Positions 12,930-25,219 of a stretch of 64,000 nt of DNA are shown in pieces (positions within the stretch are counted from its first letter, which is position 1; every line of letters begins with the position of its first letter). The DNA is from Tetrahymena elliotti 4EA (lineage: Eukaryota > Ciliophora > Oligohymenophorea > Hymenostomatida > Tetrahymenidae), in assembly GCA_000231825.2 (NCBI GenBank), contig JH720323.1, positions 275,825 to 339,824 on the forward strand, written 5' to 3'. Position numbers and translations under genes: made by a program. Under the pieces are notes generated by a model that did not search any database, was not told where the DNA came from, and was given only the letters and a program-made list of their open reading frames with translations.

Positions 12930-15356
12930 TCATTTGCTTTATTTTTCAGAAATATTTTATTTATTTTTATTATCCATTTTTTAGACACTTGAAATTGAGT
13001 TTCTTTTTTCTTAATTATTATTTTGCATTTACTATAGAAGTTCTTATTGATTTGATGCTGATATGAATCTACTTTCATCAACAGTTTGGCTAGATAGAAT
13101 TTAATTAGTTTTGGAGTTAATTGAAACTTTGTGTTATTATTAATACTGATAAACGCTGTCAGTTATATTTTATGGGATATTAAATTAATTCTACTGATTT
13201 GAAGTATCTGGTGAATTGATTTCAAAATTTTCTTCCTTATTGTATTATGAGGTTGAATCTATATTTTCTTGTTTAGATTTATTTTTAATTTTATTAAGAA
13301 TCTAGTTGAATTGTGTTTAATCTGTTTTAGATTAATATAAGCCTTTCTTTTATATAATTTGTTTGTTAGTTTAACTTTATGGTGACTATTCAAAACATAT
13401 TTCTGAGTACATTTAATTTGATTATAATTAGTTTGGAGTTTAGGAAGGACTTATTATTGATCTTCTTAACCTTCTCTTTTTTTCACCTAGCTAATCTGAT
13501 ACTTCTTGGTTTTAATCTATAGGCAGTTCTATCTTTTCTTATTCTTCTATTTATTCAACACTTTATTAATTATTCTCCTCATCATTGTTTTACTAAAATA
13601 ATTTATCAAAATCTATTTTCAGTGGTTAGGGAAAAACTGAAATTGGCTATTTGATTTCTTAAGGAGGTTCTTCTTGTTTGAAAGTGTAGTTTTACATTTC
13701 TAAAATAACCTCATTATTTTAATATGTTTTATTACTATTAGAATTATTTGACTTCTAAGATAGTTTACTATTTTGTTAACTATTTTATTTATGAGGAGGA
13801 GAATGCGAATTTTCTTATGCAGATATCCTTAGCTTTCTGTTTCTTTAATTTTCTTAGAATTCAAAATTTTAAAATTTGGAATCTCTCCAATTACTTTATG
13901 GCTTTTCTTTAAGATTTTTATGAGAATTTAAGTTCATAGAAACATTTTTAGATTTGTCTCTTGCAAAATCATAATGGATACTATTTTCTGGTTCATTTTC
14001 TTGCTCAGCAATAATTTCTTACTGGCCTGTTTAGCTATCAATATCGTCTTATTTTTTTGTTTTATTTTAAGCAGATTCAATATAATCATCATCAGCTTGA
14101 TCTTCATTTTAGTCATTATCTTAAATTTCTATGTTAATATTTTCATCAACCAATGTAACCTTGCTCCTTTTCTTAAATTTTATTCTTTTATCTACTACTT
14201 CCTATTCAGCCGATTATAACTTTCTAATACCTTCTGAATTAGGATCTTAAAATGCTGATCTTTTTACCATACCTTAGTATTGATATCCTTTAATGTCTTA
14301 ATAATTATTTGTTTGATAGTTTTCTTCCTCGTTTTCATCACCATCTTCATCTTTATTATCTTATATAAAAATTTCTTGATTTTAATCATATTCATCTTCA
14401 TCTCCTTCCTCATCACTTTCTGTAAATTTTGCATCATATTTAAGATTTTACATTTTTGAAAAAACTTTCATGTGATAAGCAATAAAAATAGTAATGAAGC
14501 ATAGTATAAAGCTTCCTATACCAAGAATAACCCAAAACATAATAGTGATAGGTTTTAAAGAATCATCTAGAGATTTAGGTGCTCCATAAATTTCATAGTA
14601 TGCTTACTAAAGATAATATTCTTAATATTCTATTGTTTAATTAAGACAGCTGCTATCACAGTTTAATAAATTAGTGAAATCTGAATCGGAAGATACTGCA
14701 TTCTGACTTGTTTCAATGAAAGTAATACAAGAGTTGTAGCAATATGCCTCTATCTAAGTTAAATTATAATTACTAACAGCTAACAAACAAGCATTTTAGT
14801 TTGTATAACAAGTTTAGAATATTTATCTATATATTTGAAAATTTTATTGATTAGCATTATCAATAATAAGACTACTACAATTAACTTAGTAACATTTTAA
14901 ATATTGTGAATAGAATGGATAATTAGTAGTCTAGTTTTCATTTGTTAACTCTACTTTTGTTTAAACATGATTTAAGCATTCACTTTAACACTTAATGTAA
15001 TTCTTAAAGTTTTAACTCGCAAACTTGGCTGTAACATTATAATAGCAAGTATCCAAGCAAAGATCATAAAAAATCTCAAAATCTGTAGTCTAAGAGCAGG
15101 AATAAGTACTTTGCGTGCAAGTATAAAAGTATTGATAATCCTGCAAATAAGTTGTATCTGTAGTTGGATATTATGAGCAAACTTGTGATAAACAATAGTC
15201 AAATGTTAGCTTTGCAGTAATATTTGATACTTATAATTAGAAATTCTAAGTTGCTAATTATTCATAATTACAAGTTATTATTTCGAATACAACAGTCAAA
15301 GATAAAATTATTTTTTTGAAAGTAATTTTGTAAATCATCTCCTTTTTTATTTTCAT
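12930..15356 (-). CDS. Single-pass membrane protein, Cys-rich ectodomain, acidic Gln-rich tail
   Basis: A single uninterrupted frame of 2427 nt (808 aa). The N-terminus is basic then hydrophobic (KKIILSLTVVFEIITC), consistent with a signal peptide. An ectodomain of about 280 residues has more than 20 spaced cysteines (DYCLSQVC, DLCLDTCYYN, YCYNSCITF, NCDSSCLN). One membrane segment follows (PITIMFWVILGIGSFILC, continuing ITIFIAYH), then a cytoplasmic tail of about 500 residues that is strongly acidic at first (ESDEEGDEDEYD) and Gln/Asn/Ser-rich later. This is a type I topology by inspection. No catalytic domain was seen; a surface receptor or adhesion role is only a guess. A second in-frame Met six codons in could also be the start. 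Confidence 0.88.
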
Positions 15357-16028
15357 CAATTTCTCTTATTTACAATCTATTTTTTGTTATGTATCAAAGT
15401 AGAAATATAAATAATAAATTTATAAAGCAAAATAATTTCTGATATTTATTTAGTATTTTATCAATCTAAAATGAAAATTAAATAAGTAAAAAAAGCTTTA
15501 ATCATAGCCTGATTCTTATATAAGTATCTTATATTTCATTTTTTTTACCACCAACCAAAATAAATAACAAAATCAATTAATCAAACAATTTTAAAATAAA
15601 ATATTTCTAAAAAATGCTTTAATAAATCTTTTTTAAACTTTAATTTAATCAATAAAATTTAAAGAGGCTATTGTAAATAAATTTAGCCTATTTCATTTTT
15701 TTGCCAAATGGTTTATTATAAGCAATAGTAAAAAATAAAAAGGTTTGAAATATTTTGTTAAAAGAAATTCTTCCTATTTTTATCTTAGAGATGTAAATTT
15801 TATTATGAAAAAATGAAAAAGAATTATTTGAAAGGTAAGTTGACGCAACATAATTTAATTTTTTTAAGAAAGATGAATAAATTTTGAAAAGATTTTATAT
15901 GTTAATAATATAAGAATAAATATTTACAACTTTTTAAATTAATTAATGTTTTTATTAATTTTTTCATTTTAATTATTGTATTGATTGATTGAAATATATA
16001 CATATTGTTTGTTTTTCTTAATATAATA
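15357..16028. other. Intergenic region between two minus-strand genes
   Basis: AT-rich, with no gene recognised. It contains the presumed promoter of the membrane-protein gene to its left and the 3' flank of the next gene. Confidence 0.5.
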
Positions 16029-18459
16029 TCAATATTCATAGGTCTATTTTTTATTTCCTATAGCCTATTTTTCAAATTACAAAATTTTTTCATCTTTTAC
16101 TTTTCTTTCTAAAGATAATCTATTTAACATTTCTTTAGTTCTTGATGATTAGGTCCCTTTGGGTGTATGCTTAAATTTATTCATCCTAAATTTATAGAAA
16201 TTTTTTTAATTAAAAATATGAATAGATAAATTTTAACTACTCTTAGATTATATTCATGTTTGGTTGCTCATAAACTTTTGATTTTTGCTCAATTGTACCA
16301 ATAATTTTTTCTCTTTTTTAACTTTCTTCTCTGATCCTTTTTTCGATTTCTAAATTAAAGAAATATTTTTATGTGGATATTAAAAGTTAAAATTTTAGTA
16401 CCTTCATCTATTTTTCGTTTTTTTTCTTCTATTATAGCAAAAGATTTATTTATATGGTCAATATTACTTGTAGGTGTAAATGAGGAAGAGAGGCAATTAA
16501 TTTAACCAAATTATTCTGGATTTATGCTTATATTTGACTGAGATGTATCTGTACACTTTTGATTAAATGCACTTATTGGTGGTTTTAGAGATTATCTTTT
16601 TTATCCTAAGTTAGGGCTAGAAATATCATTTTATGATACCACTGTATTTAAAGCTTAATTAGAAGATACATTTGTATTACTATATCGATTACTTTTTGTA
16701 CTATTATTTTCAAAGTAATAATCATATTTTATAGTTTATTTCCCAGATAATTGATTATCTAATTCTATATTTTTGAAACCATTAGAATTAAATATGTTCT
16801 CATGCATAGAATTACTTCTTCCAGACCTCTTAGACTCAAATTCTTCATTAAGATTTTTTCTTTAAAATAAATAATTTTTATTAAAATAAAAAAATTATGT
16901 TTAATTTACTTAATAGAAGAGATGCAAGTTGAATTGTTTAGTAAATGATTAGACGGCTATGTTTGAGAAGAAGAAGAAGATGATGATTGTTAAATAGAAT
17001 AAAGTTTACTTTATGATTTTTTACTTCCATTTATTTGTTGCTATTACTACTGTTAAATATTATAACTACTAGAGTTTATCATACTGTTATTTACTTATTC
17101 GCTTCCTTAATTTGATGAAAATCTTAATTATTAGCCTATTTATTATTGTTAAGGAGTCTTTGGGTGAGAGTTCATAAATTTTTATTATTAGGGTTAACTT
17201 TGCTATCCAATAGTATTTTATATTTAGACTTACAAAGGTTATTATTGCTTTTTATTTATAGGAGAGGTATTAGAAGAAGCAAAATTTGGAGAATTGTTAT
17301 AGGAAATGAGATGTTTTTCTTAGCTTTCTTCTTACTACATTAACTTTTCTCCTAACTTTTTACTTGAACTCTAATCAACAAAAAACTTTCTATTTGTATC
17401 TTAAAATGTTGGGAGAGGTTTTTCATTTTCATCTACTCCTCCTAAACCACCTAACCTGCTCATTTTTTTATTTTATGTAGGAGTATTTCCATTAACTTAA
17501 CCTTTTATTAAAAAATGATTTATAAGTGTGATATTCTTCTTTTTTCAAACAAATCTAAGGACAATTATTATTAAAAATAATTTGAATTAATATTCATTTA
17601 CTCGCATATGCCTAGCTGTCAAGTTACTTTTTTATTTAAGAAACTTAAGAACTGAGACTAGTGAAATTCAAATTACATTTCTTTACAATACTATACAGAG
17701 AATTTATTTCAGCTGCAATTTATTCTGAAAAATTAGTGCATGGGTTAACTGCTTATATGCCATTTATAGATCCATTAAGCTTTAAAGACTTTATCAAAGG
17801 TTCCTATATAGATATTCTATCATCTAAATTTTATATGTTCTAAATCATATTGTTGCAATTTACTTAAACCAGCTAAATTTCCTAATCTAATTTCTAAAAT
17901 TATTATTTTTCTAAATGCTTTGAAATGAAAAAATAAATATACTCCTTAAATGGACTCATACTTTTCTAATCTATTCATAATAGCTTTAAATTTCTCTTCT
18001 TAACTTAAAAATTTTTTCTCAAATTATATCTTCAAATCTAGCATTTTATCTTCGAATTTCTTTATATTTTAAGCTAGGTTGTTTTGATTAATCAAACTTC
18101 CATTTGTAGGGCTTTTCTCATCCTTGATTATTATAATATTTATTTTTTTTAGATTTATTTTCATTAAATAAATTTACAGCAATATTTGTCTTTGAAGGAG
18201 AGTGTTTCTAGTTTGATGGTGTAGAAGAAAGGCTTGGTTTTCTTTTGGTTGCTGCTTCAATTTTGCTTATTTTTTCTTCAAACTTTAATTTAATTTTGAT
18301 ATTGTTAATAAAAGCTTATATTCATATAAAAAATAATTTTAGATATACTTTAGAAAATAATGAATCATATAATTCAAATCTCTTTCTAATTGGATCCGCA
18401 TCAGATTATTCAGTGCGAGATGGCTATTATTGCTAGGTAAACTTAGCTGTTTGTTTCAT
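16029..18459 (-). CDS. Gln/Ser/Asn-rich protein with coiled-coil segments, seven introns
   Basis: Function not recognised. An eight-exon model sums to 2007 nt (668 aa): introns at 18283-18348, 18123-18177, 17894-17942, 17502-17601, 16860-16909, 16350-16401 and 16186-16237, all GT...AG, with reading phase preserved at each join. The stop TGA is at 16029-16031. The N-terminal quarter is helical and charged (KFEDKMLDLKIQFEKKF, EEKFKAIMNRLEKYE; then EPLIKSLKLNGSINGI and SQVSQIKKQLDSQ), suggesting coiled coils. The middle is Ser/Gln/Asn-rich with a Gly patch (MSRLGGLGGVDENEKPLP). The C-terminus has a charged helix (EIEKRIREESQKREKIIG) followed by a basic, Lys-rich end. It could be a cytoskeletal or basal-body protein, but nothing diagnostic was seen. 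Confidence 0.75.
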
Positions 18460-19126
18460 AGCTTTGAAATTAAGATTTATATTTTAGTTAAACTATTTAG
18501 TAAATTAGATTGCTATTAAATTTTTTGTTGACTTAAGTTAAGATAAGATTATTATAAAGGTTTCTTCTAAATCTATTTAATTTTTTTTTTTTGAGATTTA
18601 CTTTGTTTTTAAATTTCAAGAGTCTAATAATATTAAATCTTTAGTATTAAAAGTACTTTAGTAACATATAAATCAAATAAAGCTAAAGTACACTTAACAT
18701 ACTCAATTCAAATTATTGGTGATATATTCAAAAATTTATTCGTTTGAAACGACCACTAAATTAAATCTTATTAATTTACATTCCTCTATTATCTTAACTA
18801 CAAATTTTATACTCATTTTTGAATTTCAGTTGATAAAGAGAATGGATAGTTCATATCTTTTCCCATTTTTTAATTTTGCTAAATTAAATTTACAAATTTC
18901 ACAAAACAAATTTGAATTAAAATAACAATTTTTGTAGTTAATTAAAATAGATAAAAAAGGGATTTTATTCTTCAAAAAAAAATTCTTTATTTTGTCAAAA
19001 ATAAATTATTTTAAAATAGATCTTAATATAAATACAATTAATTGATTTAATATTTCAAAATTTTTTTTTCTTGTCTGTGGGATAATTACTATTTTTTTAT
19101 AAAAACATAAATTATTATTGAGAAAA
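18460..19126. other. Intergenic region
   Basis: AT-rich spacer. A short + frame around 18716-18925 has no plausible start context or composition and is left out. Confidence 0.5.
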
Positions 19127-19932
19127 TCAATTCACTGAAATTTACTTTGAATTTTCTTGATGTACCTTCTAACCAGAATATTAGTAATAATTTTTATTGT
19201 TAGATTAGGATCTCATTAAATTTTAATACTCTCTTTACAGAGTCTAATATTGTTAGACTAAAATCTCATAATTAAATGCTTACCTAGATAGTTCATCATT
19301 ACTTTATTATTTTAATTTTTCAATAAAAACCTTTTGCTCTTTTAACTTTTCTTCTAGCAAATTAATTCTACTCATAAGATTTTAATTGCAAATTAATAGC
19401 TCACCATACCCAGTTTTAATTAACTTTTAAAACATTTCAGTCATTTCATTCTCATTTTCAGAGAGTTATTACTTCAAATTTTCATTTTTTTCTTTGTAAT
19501 CTTGATTCTCCATTTCTAACATGTAAACTTGTCTCTTATAAAGCAGTTCTTTTTCTTAAAAATTCTTTAAAGAAAAAAAATATATTTTAATGAAAGTATT
19601 TTATAATTATTATAACCTTCAAGATATTTTCCATTTCATTTTGTATTCCTTTATAATTAACTAATAGCTCTTCATAATCTTTATTTAAGTTTAGTTTTGA
19701 TAAATCATTTTATATCAACAATTATATTTCTTAATTTAGCTACTCTATTTAGTTTTACTGCATACTTTTAACTGATCTAAGCATAGTTATTTCATAATTT
19801 AGTTCTTAATTTTTAAATTTTTCCTAATAATCTTAACAAAAGTTAGCTTTTATTTAGTAAATAATAAAAAAAATTACAAGATTCTTTGAATTCTTCAAAT
19901 ATGATTTTGATCGAGTTTACACTTTCTTCCAT
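19127..19932 (-). CDS. Small coiled-coil protein
   Basis: ATG 19932 to TGA 19127-19129, about 240 aa after two introns. The 3'-most intron (19565-19616) is clear. The first begins at 19877, and its 3' site is ambiguous (19847 or 19832), since both keep the frame. Almost the whole protein is heptad-like and rich in Leu, Glu, Lys and Gln (ITMLRSVKSMQQNQIEQLNQ, NRINLLEEK-type segments such as LMSRINLLEEKLKEQKVFIE), so a long coiled coil is expected. The last 40 residues are Gln/Asn/Tyr-rich. Centrosomal or ciliary coiled-coil roles are common for such proteins, but nothing specific is visible. Confidence 0.7.
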
Positions 19933-20557
19933 TTATTTTATTTCTAAAAAAACAATTATTTTTTTTATTTTAAAAATATCTATTTTTAATTTAAATTTTT
20001 CATAATAAAATTTAGCTATGAAAAGTAGTAAAACAAAACAAAATATTAATTATTATTTTCTGCTACTAAGTGATGTAGCAAAGAGTAGTAAATTGATAAA
20101 ATATAATATAAAATTTTTAAATAAAAAGGTGTTCGTAAAAGAAAGCATTTATTAAATATTTAATCTTATTTTAAAAAATAACTTTAAAATGATTTTAATA
20201 CTGACAAAAACTCAAATAAAATTAACACAAAAAAATATCATAAGTCAGAGTATTTTTTATGAAAGCAAAAGTTGATTAATAAATTTAATTTCAAAAAATT
20301 AAATATTATTTTATTGTTTAGAATAAGCACACATTAATAAAATTAATGTATGAATATGAGTTGAAAGAGTGAAGAATGTTGAATTAGAAGATTAAATTAA
20401 AAAGAAAACAAACTTGTATAAATATTTAAACTAAATTTTAGTATTTTGATAATTATATTTATGTTTTAAATATTCATTTTTATCAATAGACTAACAAACA
20501 ATCAATATTCAATCAATCTATTTATTTAATTAAAATAAAATTAGCTAGAAATCAAAA
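19933..20557. other. Intergenic region
   Basis: AT-rich spacer between two minus-strand genes. No gene, repeat or RNA was recognised. Confidence 0.5.
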
Positions 20558-23500
20558 TCAATTTTTTCCTTTCTTATTGCTCTTTTTAAGTATAGTTTTG
20601 CTATTTGTTTTTGTTTTTTTAATTAGCTTGTTTATTTTTAGAGATTAAGCCTTCTTGTTTTTAATGTTATTTATATTGTCATCATCATTTGACTAAATCG
20701 ATGATTAGGAATTAGAGGATGTTGATGTATAACTTTTTTCGGAATTTTCTTATGATGAATTAGCTTTATCATCATTTTTTTATTTTTTATTTTTCTTTTT
20801 AAAAAGCTTGTTAATTTGAATCATTTTTATTTTGTTGTTATTGTTATTTTTTGTAAAGGTTTTGCCTGATTATTGGTTAATTTTTTGAAAGTTATCTAAA
20901 TTTTAACAATTAAAAAATTAATACATTTTCTGAAAATTAAAATTATCTTACTAATTGTATTATTTGATTGAACAATTTAGAAAGTTAGTAAATCTGCAAT
21001 GAATTCTTAAGTATTCAAAGAATTTATATCTACTGTTGGGAATTCTTTATCAGTGTGAGTTTTATATTTTTCTCTAAATATATCTATATTTTATTTAAGC
21101 ATTTCAAATTTATATTTTTCTCTTTTGTTCACTTATTGGCACAAGTTTCTTAATCTACCAACCTCCAAAATCTTATCCTAAAGTTTTACTCCTTTAACTG
21201 TATTCTTCAATCCTTTTCCATTCAGGCTTTATTGCTATTCTATGATTTCTCTTTACTAAATTTAAAATGAAGATATATATCAAGACCAAAAATCTGTAAT
21301 ATAAAAAAATACTCTTTATTAAGACGAGTGCTGACAATAATATTCAAAAACTGATTCTCTTTAAATCAAATTTATATCTCCTCCCAACAAAATGTATATT
21401 CCTTTATATTTCATAAGTAATTCATTTCTAAGGCATCTTGTGCAATAGCAATTTCCCTTTTATTAAAAATTAATTTTAGATTTATATAAATTTATTGACA
21501 TAAATTTACTTAACAGAATGGACATAGCCAATCTTACTTATCTTTGATATCAGAAAGAATCAAATCATAATTCTATTTTAGACAAGATCTACAGTACATT
21601 CTTTTACAAACCAAATCTCCATCAACTTTTTAAAACATTGTGTAGCAATTTCTTTTTTTGTTTACTTGAGGCTTTTTACTATTAGTATTTTCTGATTCAA
21701 CTTTTTTTCAATAAGAATTAATTATTTTTTAATTTGCAAAATAAAATGATAAAATATTTACCAAATTAAAATAAGAATGGGTCAGTAACAATATAATTAT
21801 GAACTGGTATTCCCATTGTAGATGCCTTATACTTACACTAAAAAAGAATACTTTTTTTAAATAAATGTTTGCAGTGATGGCATATCTCATATTAATTCAT
21901 TTTGTTTCCAATTTATTCTTTTTGCATAATAATTTCCTTTATATTTTTTAATTTCAACTAGTTTGGCTTATCTCTATTTTTTTATATGTAATTCCAACCT
22001 AAAAACTATTTTTAAAATTAAAAATTTATTACAATATCTGATAAATATATTAATCATTTTACATTATTAGCTATATGAGAGTAAAGAGTCTTTTATGGGA
22101 TATTATAGAAAGAAAATAAGTTTTAATCTCTTAGCATATTCAATTCATCCAGCAATTGCTCACTTAACCACTCTGTTTAATCATTATAAGCTTACTCAAA
22201 TCTTAATTCAAACTAAGGCTAATTTTATTTGTTTGTGTATCCAGTAATACACGAAATAGTTTCAGCAAGTTATTTCTTCTCTAGTCTTAGTATTGTTTAA
22301 TGTAAAAAGGAAGCTTGCAAATTCATATTTTCTATTTTAGCAAAATTTTTTTCAAGTAAAAGATGTTTTTATTCCTCATATTAATCTCTTAGTGTGCTAT
22401 CATTATCATTTTTAGATTTTGGTAGTGAATAATCTGTTTCTAAATATATCATTTATTATTTACAAAATTCCATTTTTAGTTATTGTTCTAATCTAAATAT
22501 TTTAATTTAATAAAGTTAAATATTTTTGATCTTTTTAGTGTATTTACCTTTATATATTTCTATGATTTTGTTAATTAATATGCTTTAATTCTTCCTTTAG
22601 CTTTACACTTTCTTATAACAATTAGTCATCTTCTTCTTATATCTCCTTGAAAAGCTATGAATTTTAAGTTATGTTTTAGATAATCTAAACTAATTGCTTT
22701 TTCTCATTTTAAAATGCTTCGAGTTGGTTTTAATATCCAGTTTGATTCTTTGGAATTTACTTTTTTTTAGTTTGCAATATTTTTTGTATTAGAGGTTTAT
22801 CTTTTAAGTATTGATTAGCAAGTAGAAAAGTTATTCTCATATGAAGAAGTAAATTTTCATAATTGAGATTTGATAATTCATCATCTTAATATTATCTTTA
22901 AACAGACTCATCCAAGATATATTAGACAGCTAATTAAGCTCTCCAATCATCCCACTCTAATTCCTAACTATCAGCTATATTTAAAAGAATAGTAAATTAT
23001 CTTTTACTTATGATATAATTCTAATAAATCCTGAAATCAAAAATAATTAGATCTATTTAATATAAAAATCCTAAAATTTGATTGGATAATCTTATAAGCA
23101 TTTAGATTCTTCATAAAAAAGTATATAGATAGATTGAATTAGTCTTTTTTACACTAAAAAAAGATTGTTTTATCTTATTTTCTATCCACTTAGAAAGTGA
23201 TTTTAAAAAAATTACAGATTTTTGTGTTATTTGAAAAGAAATGATTGAAATATTTACGCTCAAGAGGAGTATTTAATAAGTTTTTAATATACTCTAGCTT
23301 ATTTTCATCTTAGCTTTATACTCTCCTTAAATATGTACTGTTGACATGCCTCCAAAATTATCTCATTTAATGGTCAGTCTATGAGAGACCTTAAATTTAC
23401 TAATAATTAATCTAGTAATTGATGCTTCTAACTTTCAAAAAATTGCTATTTATTCCAAAAAATAATTATCAGCTATAATATATTTTCATTTTTCAATTTT

Positions 23501-23791
23501 TGGCTTTTATTGATTGAAAAATCATTGCATTAAACATAATTACTTTGTCAGAGGGTCATACAAATCAAAATTACTATTTTTTTTATCAAGCTTAATTATT
23601 TTTTCTAGAGCATTACGAGAATCATCATCATCCTTCCCTTTTTGGTCCTTTTTTTTTTACTACTCAGTGTTAGTTTCCTTCACATTTTCTAATTTTCTGA
23701 TTTCTCCTTTCTCCTTTTGAATAGGATTTTACTTTTGCTATTATACCTTTTATTATCTTTTCTCTAGCATTTTCTGCTTTAAACGACCCAT
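20558..23791 (-). CDS. zf-4CXXC_R1 (CDCA7-type) zinc-finger protein
   Basis: The core (about 21420-21900) matches the zf-4CXXC_R1 fold found in CDCA7 and related chromatin proteins: YEICHHCKHLF, FQCKYKAS, VCKRMYCRSCLKQNY, then WLCPFCQ joined across an intron to GNCYCTRCLR. All paired cysteines of the CHxC...YCxxCL...CPxCxGxCxCxxC series are present. Residues corresponding to the RYGE segment of CDCA7 are not kept (QNYDLI). Upstream lie a helical region (ELEWDDWRAQLAVQYI, WLSEQLLDELNMLRDQN) and a Lys-rich N-terminus from ATG 23791 (MGRLKQKML). The C-terminus is Ser/Asn- then Lys-rich (ILKKSNKKGKN) to TGA 20558-20560. Introns near 21480, 21720, 22040, 22500, 21260 and 20910 are GT...AG. The exon structure between 23020 and 23570 is unresolved because all three frames contain TGA in places, so the N-terminal third of the model is provisional. 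Known family members act in chromatin; the role here is inferred. Confidence 0.75.
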
Positions 23792-25219
23792 TTTTCTTTG
23801 AAAATCTGCAAATTAAATTCTTAAATCTCAATTGTTTTATTTCTTTTGCTATTAAACTTAAATTATGCTCCAAAATAGCCTAAAACCTTTTATAAATAAT
23901 GTTTTTATTAATTTCAAAGTATTAAAGTCTTTTGTTTTTTATTTACTTCTAATTAAAAAGAGATTCTACCTATCTTCAATTATATATTACACTTAACAAT
24001 AATATTAAAAATAAGAATGTTTTCAATTTATAGCAACTTCCCTCTATTTAACTTATTTTCAAATTATTTAATTATTTGAAGATATATCAATCAATACCAT
24101 TATTTTAAATCAATGAAGAATTCAGTAATTAACTTAAATATTTAACCATTTCTATTTTCTCAAGAACCTAAAAGAATAAAATGTTTTATTGGTTTTATTA
24201 AACATAAGAATCATTAATCCAAAATTTAAATACTTTATTAATAGAATACTTCTTTCCAAATTAATAGAATAAAATCATAGTTTTTTTTTGATCAAATGAT
24301 CAAATATTTAGTAGGATAACAATCAAATATATATCAGCATCTAAAATTTTAAATTAAATTAGAAATCTTTACATTTATTAGGAAAATTATCAAATTGATA
24401 TTTATTCATTAAAAAATAATTTATTTTTTAAATTTTTCTAATTTTTTTGATTAAAAAATATTTTTTTAAAAAAATTTTTAACTTTTGGGTTGAAAAGTTT
24501 TAAAATATTTTTGTTTTTTTATAACAAAATTTTAGTATTAAAAAAAATAAAATTATTATTTTAGGATCAATAATTATTTTAAAATAGAATTTAAAAAATA
24601 AAATTTAATGGCTTTTGAAATTTCAAATTAGGGAAATAATAAAATAGAAAGAAGAAAACTTTCTAGAAGATAGTTTTATCAGTATCTTACATATCATGTA
24701 AAAGTGTTAAAGAATAGATGAAAAATATAAGACAATGGATTACATCTTCAAATTATTAAATCAGGTAGAAATAGCACTTAGCTATTTTTTTCTTAGCTTT
24801 AACAATATGGAAATACAATATTTGTAATATTTTTAAAGAATTTTGAGAGTAATAGCTCTTCTAAATGTGCTTGACTAAAGCAATCAATCCATAAATTGAC
24901 GAATTTTAGACATTTTTTTTTCATTTTTTTGAATTTAGTATGATAGGAATTTAAACTCATTTATCTATTTTTGCTTTTGATGAAGGCTTATCATAAAGAT
25001 CTAGAACTTTTCTAAAATATCAAATAAACTTAGATTAAAAAATAGCTATTATTTATAAATAATTAATAAAATTAACAACTATAATAATAGTTTTTTAAAT
25101 AAAATTTGATTATAAGCTTCCACTTTGGTTGCATCTTCTAAAAAGAAAGACAGTGTATGTTTGAAACAAACAGAAAATTAGATTTCAAGTAAAACTCAAG
25201 CAATTTCCAATAAATTAAA
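23792..25219. other. Divergent intergenic region
   Basis: About 1.4 kb between two divergent genes. A 45-codon frame at 24608 (MAFEISNQGNN...) could be an exon remnant or a tiny gene but cannot be completed convincingly. Otherwise it is AT-rich and featureless. Confidence 0.45.

Noticed and set aside
13974..14219. Hydrophobic open frame on the plus strand
   Set aside because: It is antisense to the acidic tail of the 12930-15356 gene, whose single frame covers the whole region.
21841..21860. A tiny 14-15 nt intron between CHHC and the next zinc ligand
   Set aside because: Recounting the T run shows the frame reads straight through, so no intron is needed.
22262..22380. Apparent +1 frameshift in the CDCA7-type gene
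   Set aside because: It came from miscounting a T run. With five T's at about 22310-22320 the frame is continuous.
24608..24890. Possible small gene (MAFEISNQGNNKIERRK...)
   Set aside because: Two in-frame TGA codons and no intron of normal size that removes the first; composition is only weakly protein-like.
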